A stretch of DNA of 12,996 nucleotides from Comamonadaceae bacterium (GTDB lineage Bacteria; Pseudomonadota; Gammaproteobacteria; Burkholderiales; Burkholderiaceae_C): assembly GCA_947374705.1 (NCBI GenBank), contig CANCDA010000056.1, positions 1 through 12,996 of the forward strand. Reading direction: 5' to 3'. Positions 1 to 7,147 of this stretch are shown here, in pieces (positions within the stretch are counted from its first letter, which is position 1; every line of letters begins with the position of its first letter). The position numbers and the translations under genes are program-made. Below the pieces are notes generated by a model. The model searched no databases. It was not told the origin of the DNA and worked only from the letters and a program-made list of their open reading frames with translations.

Positions 1-1000
1 TCACCACCGTCAACCCCACCGAGCGGCAAGGGTGGCGCAACAAAGCCTCCAGTTCCTCGTCCAGCTGCATCACCGTCAAGGTCACCCCCATCATCTCCAG
101 CGAGGTGAACAGGTTGCCCACAAAGTTCACCGCCACGGTGATGCCAGCCGCCTGCAGGCGTTGCGCCACTTCACCAAAAAGGATGTACTGCTCCATCACC
201 GGCGTGGCGCCCAGGCCCGAGATCAGCACCGCGACGCGGTTGCCCGCAACGAAGGGCAAATCAGGCAGCACGACCTTGAGCATCATCTCGGCCATGTCAG
301 CCGCGCTGACCGTGGCGCTCACCGCTATGCCCGGCTCACCGTGGTGGCCGATACCCACCTCCATGCAACCGTGCTCGATATGGAAGTTGGCCTTGCCCAC
401 GGCTGGGATCACGCAGGCCGACAGGCCGATGCCGATGCTGCGGGTGCGGTCGATGGCCTTTTGCGCGACGGCAATCACCTCGTCCAGGCTGCCACCGAGG
501 TCGGCGTGCGCTGCACCCACCTTCCACATCAAAATTTCGCCCGCCACGCCGCGACGTTGGGCCTCATCACCCTGGGGCGCAGAAGGCACGTCGTCGTTGG
601 CGACCACGGTCTTGACCGTGATGCCTTCGCGCGCGGCCATCGCCATGGCCATCTTCACGTTCATGTTGTCGCCCGCGTAGTTGCCATACAGGCAGGCCAC
701 GCCCGCACCGCCGTTGGCCGCGCGCATGGCGTCGAGAAAATTCTTGGCGCTGGGCGAAGAGAAGATTTCGCCAATGGCAACGGCATCACACAGGCCCTCG
801 CCCACGTAGCCGATGAAAGCAGGTTCATGGCCCGAGCCGCCACCCGTGACCACGCCGACCTTGCCCGTCTCGGGTGCGGCCACGCGCTGCACCACGCGCG
901 GGTTCTCGGGGTGGGCCTTGACGCTGTCGGCATGGGCCAAGAGCCAGCCGGTGAGCATGTCTTCGACCACCAGGTCGGGCTTGTTGATGACGCGGTTCAT
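1..1000 (-). CDS. dhaK: Dihydroxyacetone kinase, DhaK-type subunit (3' end beyond window)
   Basis: Substrate-binding subunit of a dihydroxyacetone-type kinase. It binds a short keto-sugar covalently through a histidine and passes it to an ATP- or DhaM-dependent partner subunit. 333 codons are visible with no stop, close to the usual 330-356 residues, so only a few residues should be missing. Family marks: GGGSGHEP at residues 53-60 (His58), GNYAGDNMN around 107-114 (Asp111), and HHGEPG with His220 in the place of the E. coli covalent histidine (His218). The start ATG lies 1 base after the stop of the upstream isomerase gene, so it is probably translationally coupled. It is the last visible gene of the operon, and a DhaL subunit is expected just outside the window. 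DhaK relatives also phosphorylate erythrulose, so the true substrate may be a C4 ketose rather than dihydroxyacetone. Family assignment is strong; substrate is open. Confidence 0.92.
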   Translation of the reverse strand, partial: MNRVINKPDLVVEDMLTGWLLAHADSVKAHPENPRVVQRVAAPETGKVGVVTGGGSGHEPAFIGYVGEGLCDAVAIGEIFSSPSAKNFLDAMRAANGGAGVACLYGNYAGDNMNVKMAMAMAAREGITVKTVVANDDVPSAPQGDEAQRRGVAGEILMWKVGAAHADLGGSLDEVIAVAQKAIDRTRSIGIGLSACVIPAVGKANFHIEHGCMEVGIGHHGEPGIAVSATVSAADMAEMMLKVVLPDLPFVAGNRVAVLISGLGATPVMEQYILFGEVAQRLQAAGITVAVNFVGNLFTSLEMMGVTLTVMQLDEELEALLRHPCRSVGLTVV

Positions 1001-1001
1001 G

Positions 1002-1934
1002 CTAGGCGTGGCCGATGCGGGCGGTTGACTCCTTCCCCCTCTGGGGGAAGGCAGGGATGGGGGTGGCAACACTCAAACCCTCCTCCACAAAATCCAACGC
1101 AGCCTTGAGCACCGCCTCGATGTCGGCAATCGGCACACGGTAGGGCGCGCGGCTGGGCTGGGCGTTGGCTTGGCGGTGTAGGCGCAGCGGGATCTCGATG
1201 GACAGGTCCAAAGACGTGTGGGCCACGGCGTCGAGGATGCACTCGCAGCCAACTTGGCCTTGGCCCAGTGGCGTGAAGAAGTAGCCGTCCACAGCGCGGC
1301 GCACGTCCTTGATGTGGGTGTGCAGGCACAGCGGCATGGCCGCAACGGCGTCAGCCGCCATGTCCACGCCGGGGCGGTGCGAGATGGTGTTGCCCGCGTC
1401 GTAGTTCAGGCCCACGCGCGGGTGGTTGATGCGTGCCAGCAGCGCCGGTGCGTCAGCCGCCACATTGAGCAGGTTGTCCGAACCGTCGCCGGGGTTCTCC
1501 AGACCGATCCACAGGTCGAGCCGTTCGGCGTGACGCGCGAGCTGCGCGATGTTGTCAAAGAAACGCTTTTCGTTACTGCGGTGCGCAGCATTGGTGTTGA
1601 TGACACGCGCACCAATGGCACGTGCGAAATCCATGCGACCCCGAAAGACCTCCAGCGCGTCGGGCCGACCCAGATCAATGTGCGATGAGAACGCGTGGCA
1701 GCGCAAGCCGTGCTCACGCAACCAGGTGGTGTACTGGCGCGCTTTGTCGGGTGTGAAGGCCGATTCGTCAAAGGGCTCGGTGTAGCCCACGATGAAGGCG
1801 GGCTCGACGTGGGTGGCACCGATAGAGGCCAGGCTTTCGAGCACGCGCGGGAACTCGTAGCCGTCATAGGGCGCGGCGGAGATGGAGACGATGCGCTCGG
1901 TCGTCGCATCGCGCACAGGGAGTGAAGGTGTCAT
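1002..1934 (-). CDS. Sugar phosphate isomerase/epimerase, xylose-isomerase-like TIM barrel
   Basis: A 310-residue TIM-barrel protein of the AP-endonuclease-2/xylose-isomerase-like family, cytoplasmic, likely a metal-dependent isomerase or epimerase of a small sugar or sugar acid. Likely metal ligands follow the family pattern: Glu146 in GLENPGD, Asp179 in NYDAGN, His207 (or His205) in HTHIKD, and Glu247 in SIEIPL. It sits 10 bp after the TRAP large permease and 1 base before dhaK, so it belongs to the catabolic operon. The C-terminus is odd: after about residue 287 the barrel gives way to a Pro-rich tail encoded by a GC-rich hairpin repeat (see 1031-1070). The natural C-terminus was probably shorter or different, and the tail is unlikely to be catalytic. 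Family is clear, reaction unknown. Confidence 0.87.
   Translation of the reverse strand: MTPSLPVRDATTERIVSISAAPYDGYEFPRVLESLASIGATHVEPAFIVGYTEPFDESAFTPDKARQYTTWLREHGLRCHAFSSHIDLGRPDALEVFRGRMDFARAIGARVINTNAAHRSNEKRFFDNIAQLARHAERLDLWIGLENPGDGSDNLLNVAADAPALLARINHPRVGLNYDAGNTISHRPGVDMAADAVAAMPLCLHTHIKDVRRAVDGYFFTPLGQGQVGCECILDAVAHTSLDLSIEIPLRLHRQANAQPSRAPYRVPIADIEAVLKAALDFVEEGLSVATPIPAFPQRGKESTARIGHA
1031..1070. repeat. Hairpin-forming dispersed-type repeat inside the 3' end of the isomerase gene
   Basis: The core at 1031-1051 is a perfect inverted repeat: CCTTCCCCC, a 3-base loop, then GGGGGAAGG (9-bp stem). It is followed by a G-rich stretch (GGGATGGGGGTGG) up to about 1066. The arrangement resembles, from memory, a short palindromic repeat scattered through many Comamonadaceae genomes. 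It is translated as residues about 288-302 of the isomerase and ends 31 bases before the dhaK start codon. In mRNA the stem would be very stable and could act as a processing or stability element between isomerase and dhaK. The hairpin is seen directly; repeat identity is recalled, not checked. Confidence 0.6.
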
Positions 1935-1944
1935 GCGGGTGCTC

Positions 1945-3204
1945 TCAATGCAAGGTCAACCACGGCAAGTAGGCAAAGCCCAGCAGCAAACCGATGGCAA
2001 CCAAGTAGAAGGGTATGAGCTCCACCACCACGTCGCCAATGCGCACCTTGGCGATGGTGCTGGTGATGAAGAGCGTGGTGCCAATCGGTGGGTGGTACAG
2101 GCCGATGGAGAGGTTGACGATCATCATGATGCCGAGCTGGATCGTGTCCATGCCCACCGCAGCGGCCAGCGGCACGAACATGGGTGTGAGCAGTAGCACG
2201 GCGGCGGGCAGGTCGATGAACATGCCGGTGGCCAGCATGATCAAATTCATCGCCAGGATGATGAGCCAGGGCGACTGCAAGGTCTCGGTGGCATAGCGGG
2301 TGAACACGGCGGGCAACTGCTCGTAGGTGACGATCCAGCCCACGATGCTGGACGCCATGATGATGAGCAGCACCACGCCGGTGGAGATGCCCGCCTCAAT
2401 CGCGGCGGCCTTCATCTTGGCCCAGGTCAGGTCGCGGTAAATCAACGCCGCCACCAGCAAAGCGTAGAGCGTGGACATCACGCTCACCTCGGTAGGCGTG
2501 GCGATGCCAAAGCGCAGGAAGACGATGATCAGCACCGGCATGGCCAGCGCCGGGCCGGTCTGGATGAGTTGACGCCAGAAGGCGGGCCACTCGAACGGCG
2601 TGGTGTCGCGCGGGAAGTTGCGCCGACGGCCCTGCACGTAGCACACCGCCATGAAGCCCGCGCACATCAAGAGGCCCGGCAAGATGCCTGCGACGAACAG
2701 CGCCCCGATGGATGCGCCCGACACCAGCGCATAAACAATCATCGGAATGGACGGCGGAATCAGGATGTCGATGGTGGCCGCAGCCGCCAGCGTGCCCGCT
2801 GCAAAGGGCGCGGGGTAGCCGAGCTTTTTGAGCCAGGGGATCAGCATGGAGCCGATGGCCGAGGCGTCGGCCACGGCCGAGCCCGAGACGCCGCCGAAGA
2901 TGGTAGACGACAGCACGCCGACCTGGGCCGGACCGCCATGCACGCGGCCGATCATCATGGACAGCAGCGTGACAAGACTCTGGCCCAGCTTGCCGCTGAC
3001 CATCAAGGCACCGGTCATCATGAAGAAGGGAATCGCAATCAGCGGGAAGCTCTGCGTCTGCGACAGCATTTGCTCAATGGCCAGGTGCACGGGCACGCGG
3101 TTCAGAATGAGCAGACCGCCCACCGATGCCAGCACGAGGGCGTGCGCGATGGGGATGGACAGCAGTGCGCCGACCACGAAGAGAAGAATGATGAGTCCGG
3201 TCAT
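1945..3204 (-). CDS. TRAP transporter large permease (DctM family)
   Basis: Large membrane subunit of a tripartite ATP-independent periplasmic transporter, driving solute uptake with a sodium or proton gradient. It has 419 residues, typical length, and is almost entirely hydrophobic with about a dozen membrane segments. Family motifs, numbered from the ATG at 3204: GGVSGSAVADASAIG at about 104-118, PPSIPMIVY at about 150-158, and PPIGTTLF at about 372-379 near the C-terminus. Start choice: an in-frame TTG at 3210 would give two more residues. The ATG at 3204 is preferred because GGAG (3212-3215, complement) lies 7 bases before it. This ATG follows the DctQ stop by 2 bases, so translation is likely coupled. 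It works with the DctQ and DctP genes just upstream in the operon. Confidence 0.93.
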   Translation of the reverse strand: MTGLIILLFVVGALLSIPIAHALVLASVGGLLILNRVPVHLAIEQMLSQTQSFPLIAIPFFMMTGALMVSGKLGQSLVTLLSMMIGRVHGGPAQVGVLSSTIFGGVSGSAVADASAIGSMLIPWLKKLGYPAPFAAGTLAAAATIDILIPPSIPMIVYALVSGASIGALFVAGILPGLLMCAGFMAVCYVQGRRRNFPRDTTPFEWPAFWRQLIQTGPALAMPVLIIVFLRFGIATPTEVSVMSTLYALLVAALIYRDLTWAKMKAAAIEAGISTGVVLLIIMASSIVGWIVTYEQLPAVFTRYATETLQSPWLIILAMNLIMLATGMFIDLPAAVLLLTPMFVPLAAAVGMDTIQLGIMMIVNLSIGLYHPPIGTTLFITSTIAKVRIGDVVVELIPFYLVAIGLLLGFAYLPWLTLH

Positions 3205-3206
3205 GC

Positions 3207-3791
3207 TCAAGCTCCATGGGCCAGGGCTTGCGCCTGGTCATCCTCGTCATACGCGGGACGGCGCGGTGCCCAGGCCTGGGGCAAGCGACACAGGGTGACG
3301 ATGGCCAGCAGGGCAAAGCCCAGCATCAGGCAAGACACGCTGACCGAGCCGCGCACCTGCAAAATCGGCGTGCGCTCGTCCGCCGCGATTTCCATCAAGG
3401 GCCAGGCGACGACCGCGAGCGAGCCATACAAGCCCGCCACCACCAGCGATCCACCCGTCAGCACCCAGCGCTGCGCAGCGCCCAACTTTTGCGTGAGGAT
3501 GACAATGGCAATGTGCGAGCCATGCTGGGCCGCGAGCACCACACCGGCCATGATGAGCCAGGGAAACATCAGCTCCGGTAACTCAGACGCCCAGGCCAGG
3601 CTGCTGCCCGCCACGTAGCGCAGGCCCACGTTGGCGCTGAGGATCAGAAACATCCCCGTCAGCGTGATGTAGAGCACGCCACGGCAGGCCATACCGATGA
3701 GGTGATCGACCACCTGGGCGATCCGCCAAACGGGCGAACCGCCGCTTCCGGTCTGTGGGGCCTGCGGGCCGCTGGTCTGGGCAAAACTCAT
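3207..3791 (-). CDS. TRAP transporter small permease (DctQ family)
   Basis: Small membrane subunit of the TRAP transporter, 194 residues, about four transmembrane segments (roughly residues 33-55, 68-88, 107-130 and 148-168). The conserved DctQ core is visible at about residues 65-95: a Trp-Ala-Ser-Glu-Leu run, then the FPWLIMAG segment and GSHIAI. The N-terminal 20 residues are Gly/Ser/Gln-rich and probably cytoplasmic. The gene starts 13 bp after the binding-protein stop and ends 2 bases before the DctM ATG, the usual P-Q-M order. It anchors and stabilises the large permease and has no known substrate specificity of its own. Confidence 0.92.
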   Translation of the reverse strand: MSFAQTSGPQAPQTGSGGSPVWRIAQVVDHLIGMACRGVLYITLTGMFLILSANVGLRYVAGSSLAWASELPELMFPWLIMAGVVLAAQHGSHIAIVILTQKLGAAQRWVLTGGSLVVAGLYGSLAVVAWPLMEIAADERTPILQVRGSVSVSCLMLGFALLAIVTLCRLPQAWAPRRPAYDEDDQAQALAHGA

Positions 3792-3804
3792 GGTCGGCCC
3801 CGTT

Positions 3805-4785
3805 TTAGCGGGTGGCCGCGACCACGCGTTTCACAAAATCGCCCACCGGGCCCGTGCTCCACTTGTCATAGACCGACTTGGTGGCCTGCACAAAGGGGGC
3901 GCGGTCCACGCTGTCGATCTGCACGCCCTTGGCCCGGATCTCGGCCACCAGTTTGTCGTCGGTTTCCTTGTTCAGCTTGCGCTGCAATTGCGTGGCCTCG
4001 GCAGCAGCGTCCATGAAGATTTTCTGGTCAGCCGCGCTGAGCTTGTCCCAGGCGCGCTTGCCCATCAGGAACGGGGTCGATTCGTATTTATGGCCGGTCA
4101 GCGAGATGTACTTTTGCACCTCATACAGCTTGGCCGATGCGATGTTGGTCAGCGGGTTTTCCTGGCCATCGACCACACCTTGTTGCAGCGCCACGTAAAG
4201 CTCGGAGAACTTGATTTGCTGCGCATCGCCGCCCAGCGCCTGGACGATATCCACCGTCACCGCGTCCGGCGGAGTGCGCAGCTTCAGTCCCTTCACATCG
4301 GCGGGGGTCTTGATCGGGCGCTTGCTGTTGGAGATGTGGCGGATGCCGTTGTCCCAATAACCCAGCACCACCATGCCTTTGGCCGCAGACTTCTCGGCCA
4401 GTTCCTTGCCGATGGGGCCATCCAGCAATTGCCAGGCCTTGGTGATGTCACCAAACAGGAAAGGCAGGCCCAGCGCGCCGTACTCAGGCACCACGGCAGA
4501 CACCGCACCCTGGCTGTTGGCCGACAGGTCCAGCGTGCCCGAGCGCAACGCCGTCACCATGGCCGCGTCGTCACCCAACTGGGCCGAGTGAGCGACTTGA
4601 ATTTCGATGCGGCCATTGGTCTTGGCCTTGATGGTGTCGGCAAATTTCACCGAAGCCTCATGGCGGGGATTGCCAGGGGCTGCGCCGTGGCCCAGGGTGA
4701 GTTTGACGGTTTGCGCGAACGCCGGGATGGCGCAGGCCAGGGCAGCGACCAGGGCGGTGCGGCGAAGAAGGGTGAAGCGTGTCAT
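3805..4785 (-). CDS. TRAP transporter substrate-binding protein (DctP family)
   Basis: Periplasmic solute receptor of the TRAP system, 326 residues. A signal peptide is clear: positive start (MTRFTLLRR), hydrophobic core, and a likely cut after AFA at residue 24. DctP hallmarks: LGHGAAPGNPRHEA near residues 31-44, GLKLRTP with Arg170, the residue that in the family usually contacts a ligand carboxylate, and VDGQENPLTNI at about 205-215. The conserved arginine makes an organic or sugar acid the more likely ligand. Relatives also carry other solutes, so the substrate stays open. The start is supported by AGGAGA (4792-4797, complement) 6 bases upstream. It lies 41 bp after the SDR gene, and with its own strong ribosome site it may be made in excess over the permeases. 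Confidence 0.93.
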   Translation of the reverse strand: MTRFTLLRRTALVAALACAIPAFAQTVKLTLGHGAAPGNPRHEASVKFADTIKAKTNGRIEIQVAHSAQLGDDAAMVTALRSGTLDLSANSQGAVSAVVPEYGALGLPFLFGDITKAWQLLDGPIGKELAEKSAAKGMVVLGYWDNGIRHISNSKRPIKTPADVKGLKLRTPPDAVTVDIVQALGGDAQQIKFSELYVALQQGVVDGQENPLTNIASAKLYEVQKYISLTGHKYESTPFLMGKRAWDKLSAADQKIFMDAAAEATQLQRKLNKETDDKLVAEIRAKGVQIDSVDRAPFVQATKSVYDKWSTGPVGDFVKRVVAATR

Positions 4786-4826
4786 TTTTTGTCTCCTGTG
4801 TAGTTATGGAACGGTTGTGAAAGAAA

Positions 4827-5576
4827 TTAATGAATCAACATGCCGCCATTCACGTCCAACGTGATGCCGGTGCAGTAGCCCGACAGGTCACTGGCCAGGA
4901 ACAGCACGCAACCCGCCACGTCATCGGGCGAACCGATGTAGCCCAGGGGAATGCCGTCCAGGATGGACTGGCGCTTGTCCTCGGGGATCTTGTCTTTGTT
5001 GATGTCGGTGGCAATCAGGCCCGGCGTGATGCAGTTCACGCGGATGTGATCCGGGCCGTACTCGCGCGCCATGGCGCGGGCCAGGCCCAACATGCCCGCC
5101 TTGGCCGCCGAGTAATGTGGGCCACCCAAAATGCCGCCGCCGCGCTGCGCGGAAACGGACGAGGTGCAGATGATGGAGCCGCGCTTTTGCTTTTGCATCA
5201 CCGGCACCACGGCCTGGCTGGCGTAGAGCATGCCGCGCAGGCTCACGTCCATCACCGCATCAAAGTCGGCGGGTGAGATGTCCAGCGTCTTGCGCGGCTG
5301 GGTGATGCCGGCGTTGTTAAAGAGCACATCGATGCGACCCAGCTTGGCCACGATCTGGTCCACCGCCACTTGGCACGAGGCCTTGTCGGTCACGTCAGCC
5401 ACCAAGCCCAGGTGCTGAGGGCCGAGCCGGGCGGCGGCGCCAGCGGGGTCGGCCTGCGCGAGGTCGAGGATGGCGATGGTCGCGCCCTGGGCGGCCATCA
5501 TGCGGGCGGTGGCAAAACCCAAGCCGTTGGGGCCAGCGCCCCCGGTGATGACAGCCACTTTGTCTTTGAGCAACAT
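4827..5576 (-). CDS. SDR family NAD(P)-dependent oxidoreductase
   Basis: Short-chain dehydrogenase/reductase, 249 residues, classical length, cytoplasmic; oxidises or reduces a hydroxyl/keto group. Rossmann motif TGGAGPNGLG at residues 11-20, Asp38 after the second strand (favours NAD over NADP), NNAG at 87-90, catalytic Ser140 (or 142), Tyr155 and Lys159 (YSAAK), and NCITPG at 181-186. The nucleotide loop is two residues longer than the usual TGxxxGxG, and the Ser-Tyr distance is also lengthened by a Gly-rich GGGILGG stretch. It is the first gene of the operon, with AGGAGA (5583-5588, complement) 6 bases before the ATG. Its place beside a TRAP system, a TIM-barrel isomerase and a DhaK-type kinase suggests it oxidises the imported compound or an isomerised form to a ketone. 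The annotation 3-oxoacyl-ACP reductase would be misleading here. Confidence 0.92.
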   Translation of the reverse strand: MLLKDKVAVITGGAGPNGLGFATARMMAAQGATIAILDLAQADPAGAAARLGPQHLGLVADVTDKASCQVAVDQIVAKLGRIDVLFNNAGITQPRKTLDISPADFDAVMDVSLRGMLYASQAVVPVMQKQKRGSIICTSSVSAQRGGGILGGPHYSAAKAGMLGLARAMAREYGPDHIRVNCITPGLIATDINKDKIPEDKRQSILDGIPLGYIGSPDDVAGCVLFLASDLSGYCTGITLDVNGGMLIH

Positions 5577-5628
5577 TCTCAGTCTCCTGGTTGGTGAATT
5601 CGCAGGCGATTCTCGGGAGAAAACAGCA

Positions 5629-5658
5629 GTGACACAAACGATAAAATTTCAATATAAG
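5629..5658 (+). promoter_or_regulatory. Predicted sigma-70 promoter for the LysR gene
   Basis: GTGACA (5629-5634) and TATAAG (5653-5658) are separated by 18 bases, each one mismatch from consensus. Transcription would begin near 5665 and give a leader of about 50 nt before the LysR start at 5715. The -10 box is inside the dyad at 5647-5664, which would fit negative autoregulation. Predicted from sequence only. Confidence 0.5.
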
Positions 5659-5687
5659 ATGAAAATCCATCATGTTGCATCGCAACA
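5647..5687. promoter_or_regulatory. Two dyads in the divergent LysR/operon intergenic region, candidate LysR operators
   Basis: The first dyad is TTTCA, 8 bases, TGAAA (5647-5664). The second is TGTTGC-ATC-GCAACA (5673-5687), a perfect 6-bp palindrome arm pair that contains T-N11-A matches typical of LysR sites. They lie 70-110 bp upstream of the SDR start and 28-68 bp upstream of lysR. This is the usual layout for a LysR protein that activates a divergent operon and represses itself. On the minus strand the matching operon promoter is weak (TTGAAA at 5652-5647 with no good -10), which fits a need for an activator. Binding is inferred. Confidence 0.45.
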
Positions 5688-5714
5688 AATAACCTTGCCG
5701 TCATCTCCACAGTC

Positions 5715-6599
5715 ATGCTCCCACCTCTACCGTCCCTGTTGGCTTTTGAAGCCATTGCACGCCGCAAAAGCTTTGCCCTGGCTGCTGCCGAGTTGCACCT
5801 GACGCCCTCGGCCGTGAGCCATCAGGTAGCGCGGCTGGAGGGGTTTTTGGGCGTCAAACTGTTCGAGCGCTCCTCACGCGGCGTCAAGCTCAGCCCGGCG
5901 GGCGAGTCCTATTTGCAACGCGTGGCGGGGGCGCTGGGTGCGATTGGCGCGGCCACCGACGATGTGCGCCAGGGCGTGCGCAATTCGCTGTACGTGCATG
6001 CCAGCCCCAGCTTCGCCAGCCTGTGGCTGATGCCGCGCATTGGGCAGTTTGCGCAGGCGCATCCGGGCGTGTCGCTGTTCCTGTCCGCCTCGCATGTGCA
6101 TTCGGACTTCGAACTCGGTCAGGTGGACATCGATATCCGCTACGGCGTGCCGCACTGGCCGCAGTTGGTCGTCAAGTCCATCTTTCGCGAGCCGATCATG
6201 CCGCTGGCCAGCCCGGCCTTCATTGAGCGGCACCAGATCCGAGAACCCGTTGATTTGCTCCAGGTGCCGTTGATCCAGTCCACTGTCGGCGTGGTGCAGT
6301 GGGGCGACTGGTTTGAGCGCTTTGCCCCCCCGAAGCGGCCCGAGCGCTTTGCACTGCGTTTTGACCGCGCATTGATGGCGCTGGACGCCGCCGTGCAAGG
6401 CCTGGGCGTGGCGCTGGAGAGCGCCGTGATTGGGGCCGACTACCTGAGCAGTGGCCGCCTACAGCCGGTGTTTGATCCGCAGTGGGCGGTGGCTGTGCAA
6501 GCCCACTTCGTGGTTTACCCGCAAAGCCACGGTTATCGGCCTGAGGTGGCTCAGTTTTTGAGTTGGCTGGAGACGCAAACACTGGGTCTGCAAACGTAG
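5715..6599 (+). CDS. LysR-family transcriptional regulator, GcvA-like
   Basis: A 294-residue LysR-type regulator. The N-terminal winged helix-turn-helix spans about residues 5-64, with LTPSAVSHQVARLE (29-42) as the helix-turn-helix and LFERSSRGVKLSPAGE (49-64) as the wing. An effector-binding domain follows from about 90, with a GcvA-like feel (DIDIRYG, then the VQGLGVALE segment near 235). It is transcribed away from the catabolic operon across a 138-bp gap, the standard arrangement for a local regulator. The likely effector is the operon's substrate or an intermediate. No clear Shine-Dalgarno lies before the ATG at 5715. Translation from it gives the usual start of this subfamily (a Pro-rich lead-in to the first helix), so it is kept. 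Confidence 0.92.
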   Translation: MLPPLPSLLAFEAIARRKSFALAAAELHLTPSAVSHQVARLEGFLGVKLFERSSRGVKLSPAGESYLQRVAGALGAIGAATDDVRQGVRNSLYVHASPSFASLWLMPRIGQFAQAHPGVSLFLSASHVHSDFELGQVDIDIRYGVPHWPQLVVKSIFREPIMPLASPAFIERHQIREPVDLLQVPLIQSTVGVVQWGDWFERFAPPKRPERFALRFDRALMALDAAVQGLGVALESAVIGADYLSSGRLQPVFDPQWAVAVQAHFVVYPQSHGYRPEVAQFLSWLETQTLGLQT

Positions 6600-6623
6600 T
6601 GCAAATGAATGACACTCAACCTC

Positions 6624-6869
6624 ATGAAAACCGCCACCATTCCCGCTGTGCGTGTGGAGCCCGAATTTCGGGCCGAGGTTGAAGCCTTGTTGAGCGCGGA
6701 TGAATCGCTGTCGAAGTTCGTCGAAGGTGCTGTGCGCGACAGCGTGCGGCGGCGCAGCAATCAGGCAGAGTTCATTGCCAGAGGTTTGGCCTCGCTACAC
6801 AACGCCAACGCGCAAAACGTTTATCTCGATGCCGATACCGTCATCGGCACACTTTTGACTTCGTTCTAG
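6624..6869 (+). CDS. YlcI/YnfO-like (RHH-type) antitoxin, C-terminally altered
   Basis: An 81-residue protein like the small antitoxins paired with RelE/ParE toxins in proteobacteria. It begins with a short strand (ATIPAVRVEPEFRAEVEAL), then a helical segment (ESLSKFVEGAVRDSVRRR), then QAEFIARGLASL and a D-A-D-T-V-I-G stretch. The start at 6624 matches the family start (MKTATIP). An ATG at 6609 would add five residues with no better ribosome site. It normally binds its operator DNA and neutralises a toxin. The last few codons (after IGTL) lead straight into the middle of a toxin sequence in another frame, so a deletion seems to have removed this protein's own C-terminus and the toxin start. 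It lies 24 bp after lysR and might be co-transcribed with it. Confidence 0.72.
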   Translation: MKTATIPAVRVEPEFRAEVEALLSADESLSKFVEGAVRDSVRRRSNQAEFIARGLASLHNANAQNVYLDADTVIGTLLTSF

Positions 6870-7111
6870 CGCGTGAACTTGAGCGCAACGGCGGTGACTT
6901 TGATCTGACCGAGCGTGCTCTACAGGCCATTAAAGATGGAACTGCAAGCTTGCGCCGTTCACCCTTCACATGTCGCGAAGCCAGTCAGAGCCCATTCTTA
7001 CGCGAGTTGGTCATCCCCTTTGGGCACTCGGGTTACGTCGCACTGTTTGAGATTGTGGACAGCATCGATGTGGTTGCTGTGCGACATCAGATAGAAGAAG
7101 ATTGCCACTGA
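6857..7111 (+). pseudogene. RelE/ParE-family toxin remnant lacking its N-terminus
   Basis: An open frame of 84 codons, without a usable start, reads DFVLARELERNGGDFDLTER, then a helix, RRSPFTCREA, then SPFLRELVIPFGHSGYVALF and a C-terminal AVRHQIEEDCH. This is the recognisable body and C-terminus of a RelE/ParE-like toxin (family pattern: SPF...R, LRELxIPFG, GYVALFE, VRHQ-E-D-H). Intact members have about 20 more residues with the first strand and helix. Here the frame (-1 relative to the antitoxin) merges upstream into antitoxin codons and has no ATG, GTG or TTG in a sensible place. There is no internal stop or frameshift after the break, so the loss looks recent or mild. Probably not translated, and inactive if made. 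Confidence 0.75.
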
Positions 7112-7147
7112 GCAGCGAACGACGACGTTTCATCACTCAGTCACGAC

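Noticed and set aside
32..1108. Long plus-strand open frame opposite dhaK
   Set aside because: His/Arg-rich low-quality protein with no family features. It mirrors the GC codon bias of the minus-strand dhaK and isomerase genes.
2569..3618. Long plus-strand open frame opposite the TRAP permeases
   Set aside because: Composition is Arg/His/Gln-rich without motifs; the minus-strand DctM and DctQ have clear motifs and membrane segments.
3790..4803. Long plus-strand open frame opposite the DctP gene
   Set aside because: Antisense shadow of a gene with a signal peptide, family motifs and ribosome site.
6849..6870. Programmed -1 frameshift joining antitoxin and toxin
   Set aside because: The frames do differ by -1 and there is a run of four T, but no canonical slippery heptamer. 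The toxin N-terminus is simply absent, so a deletion explains it better.
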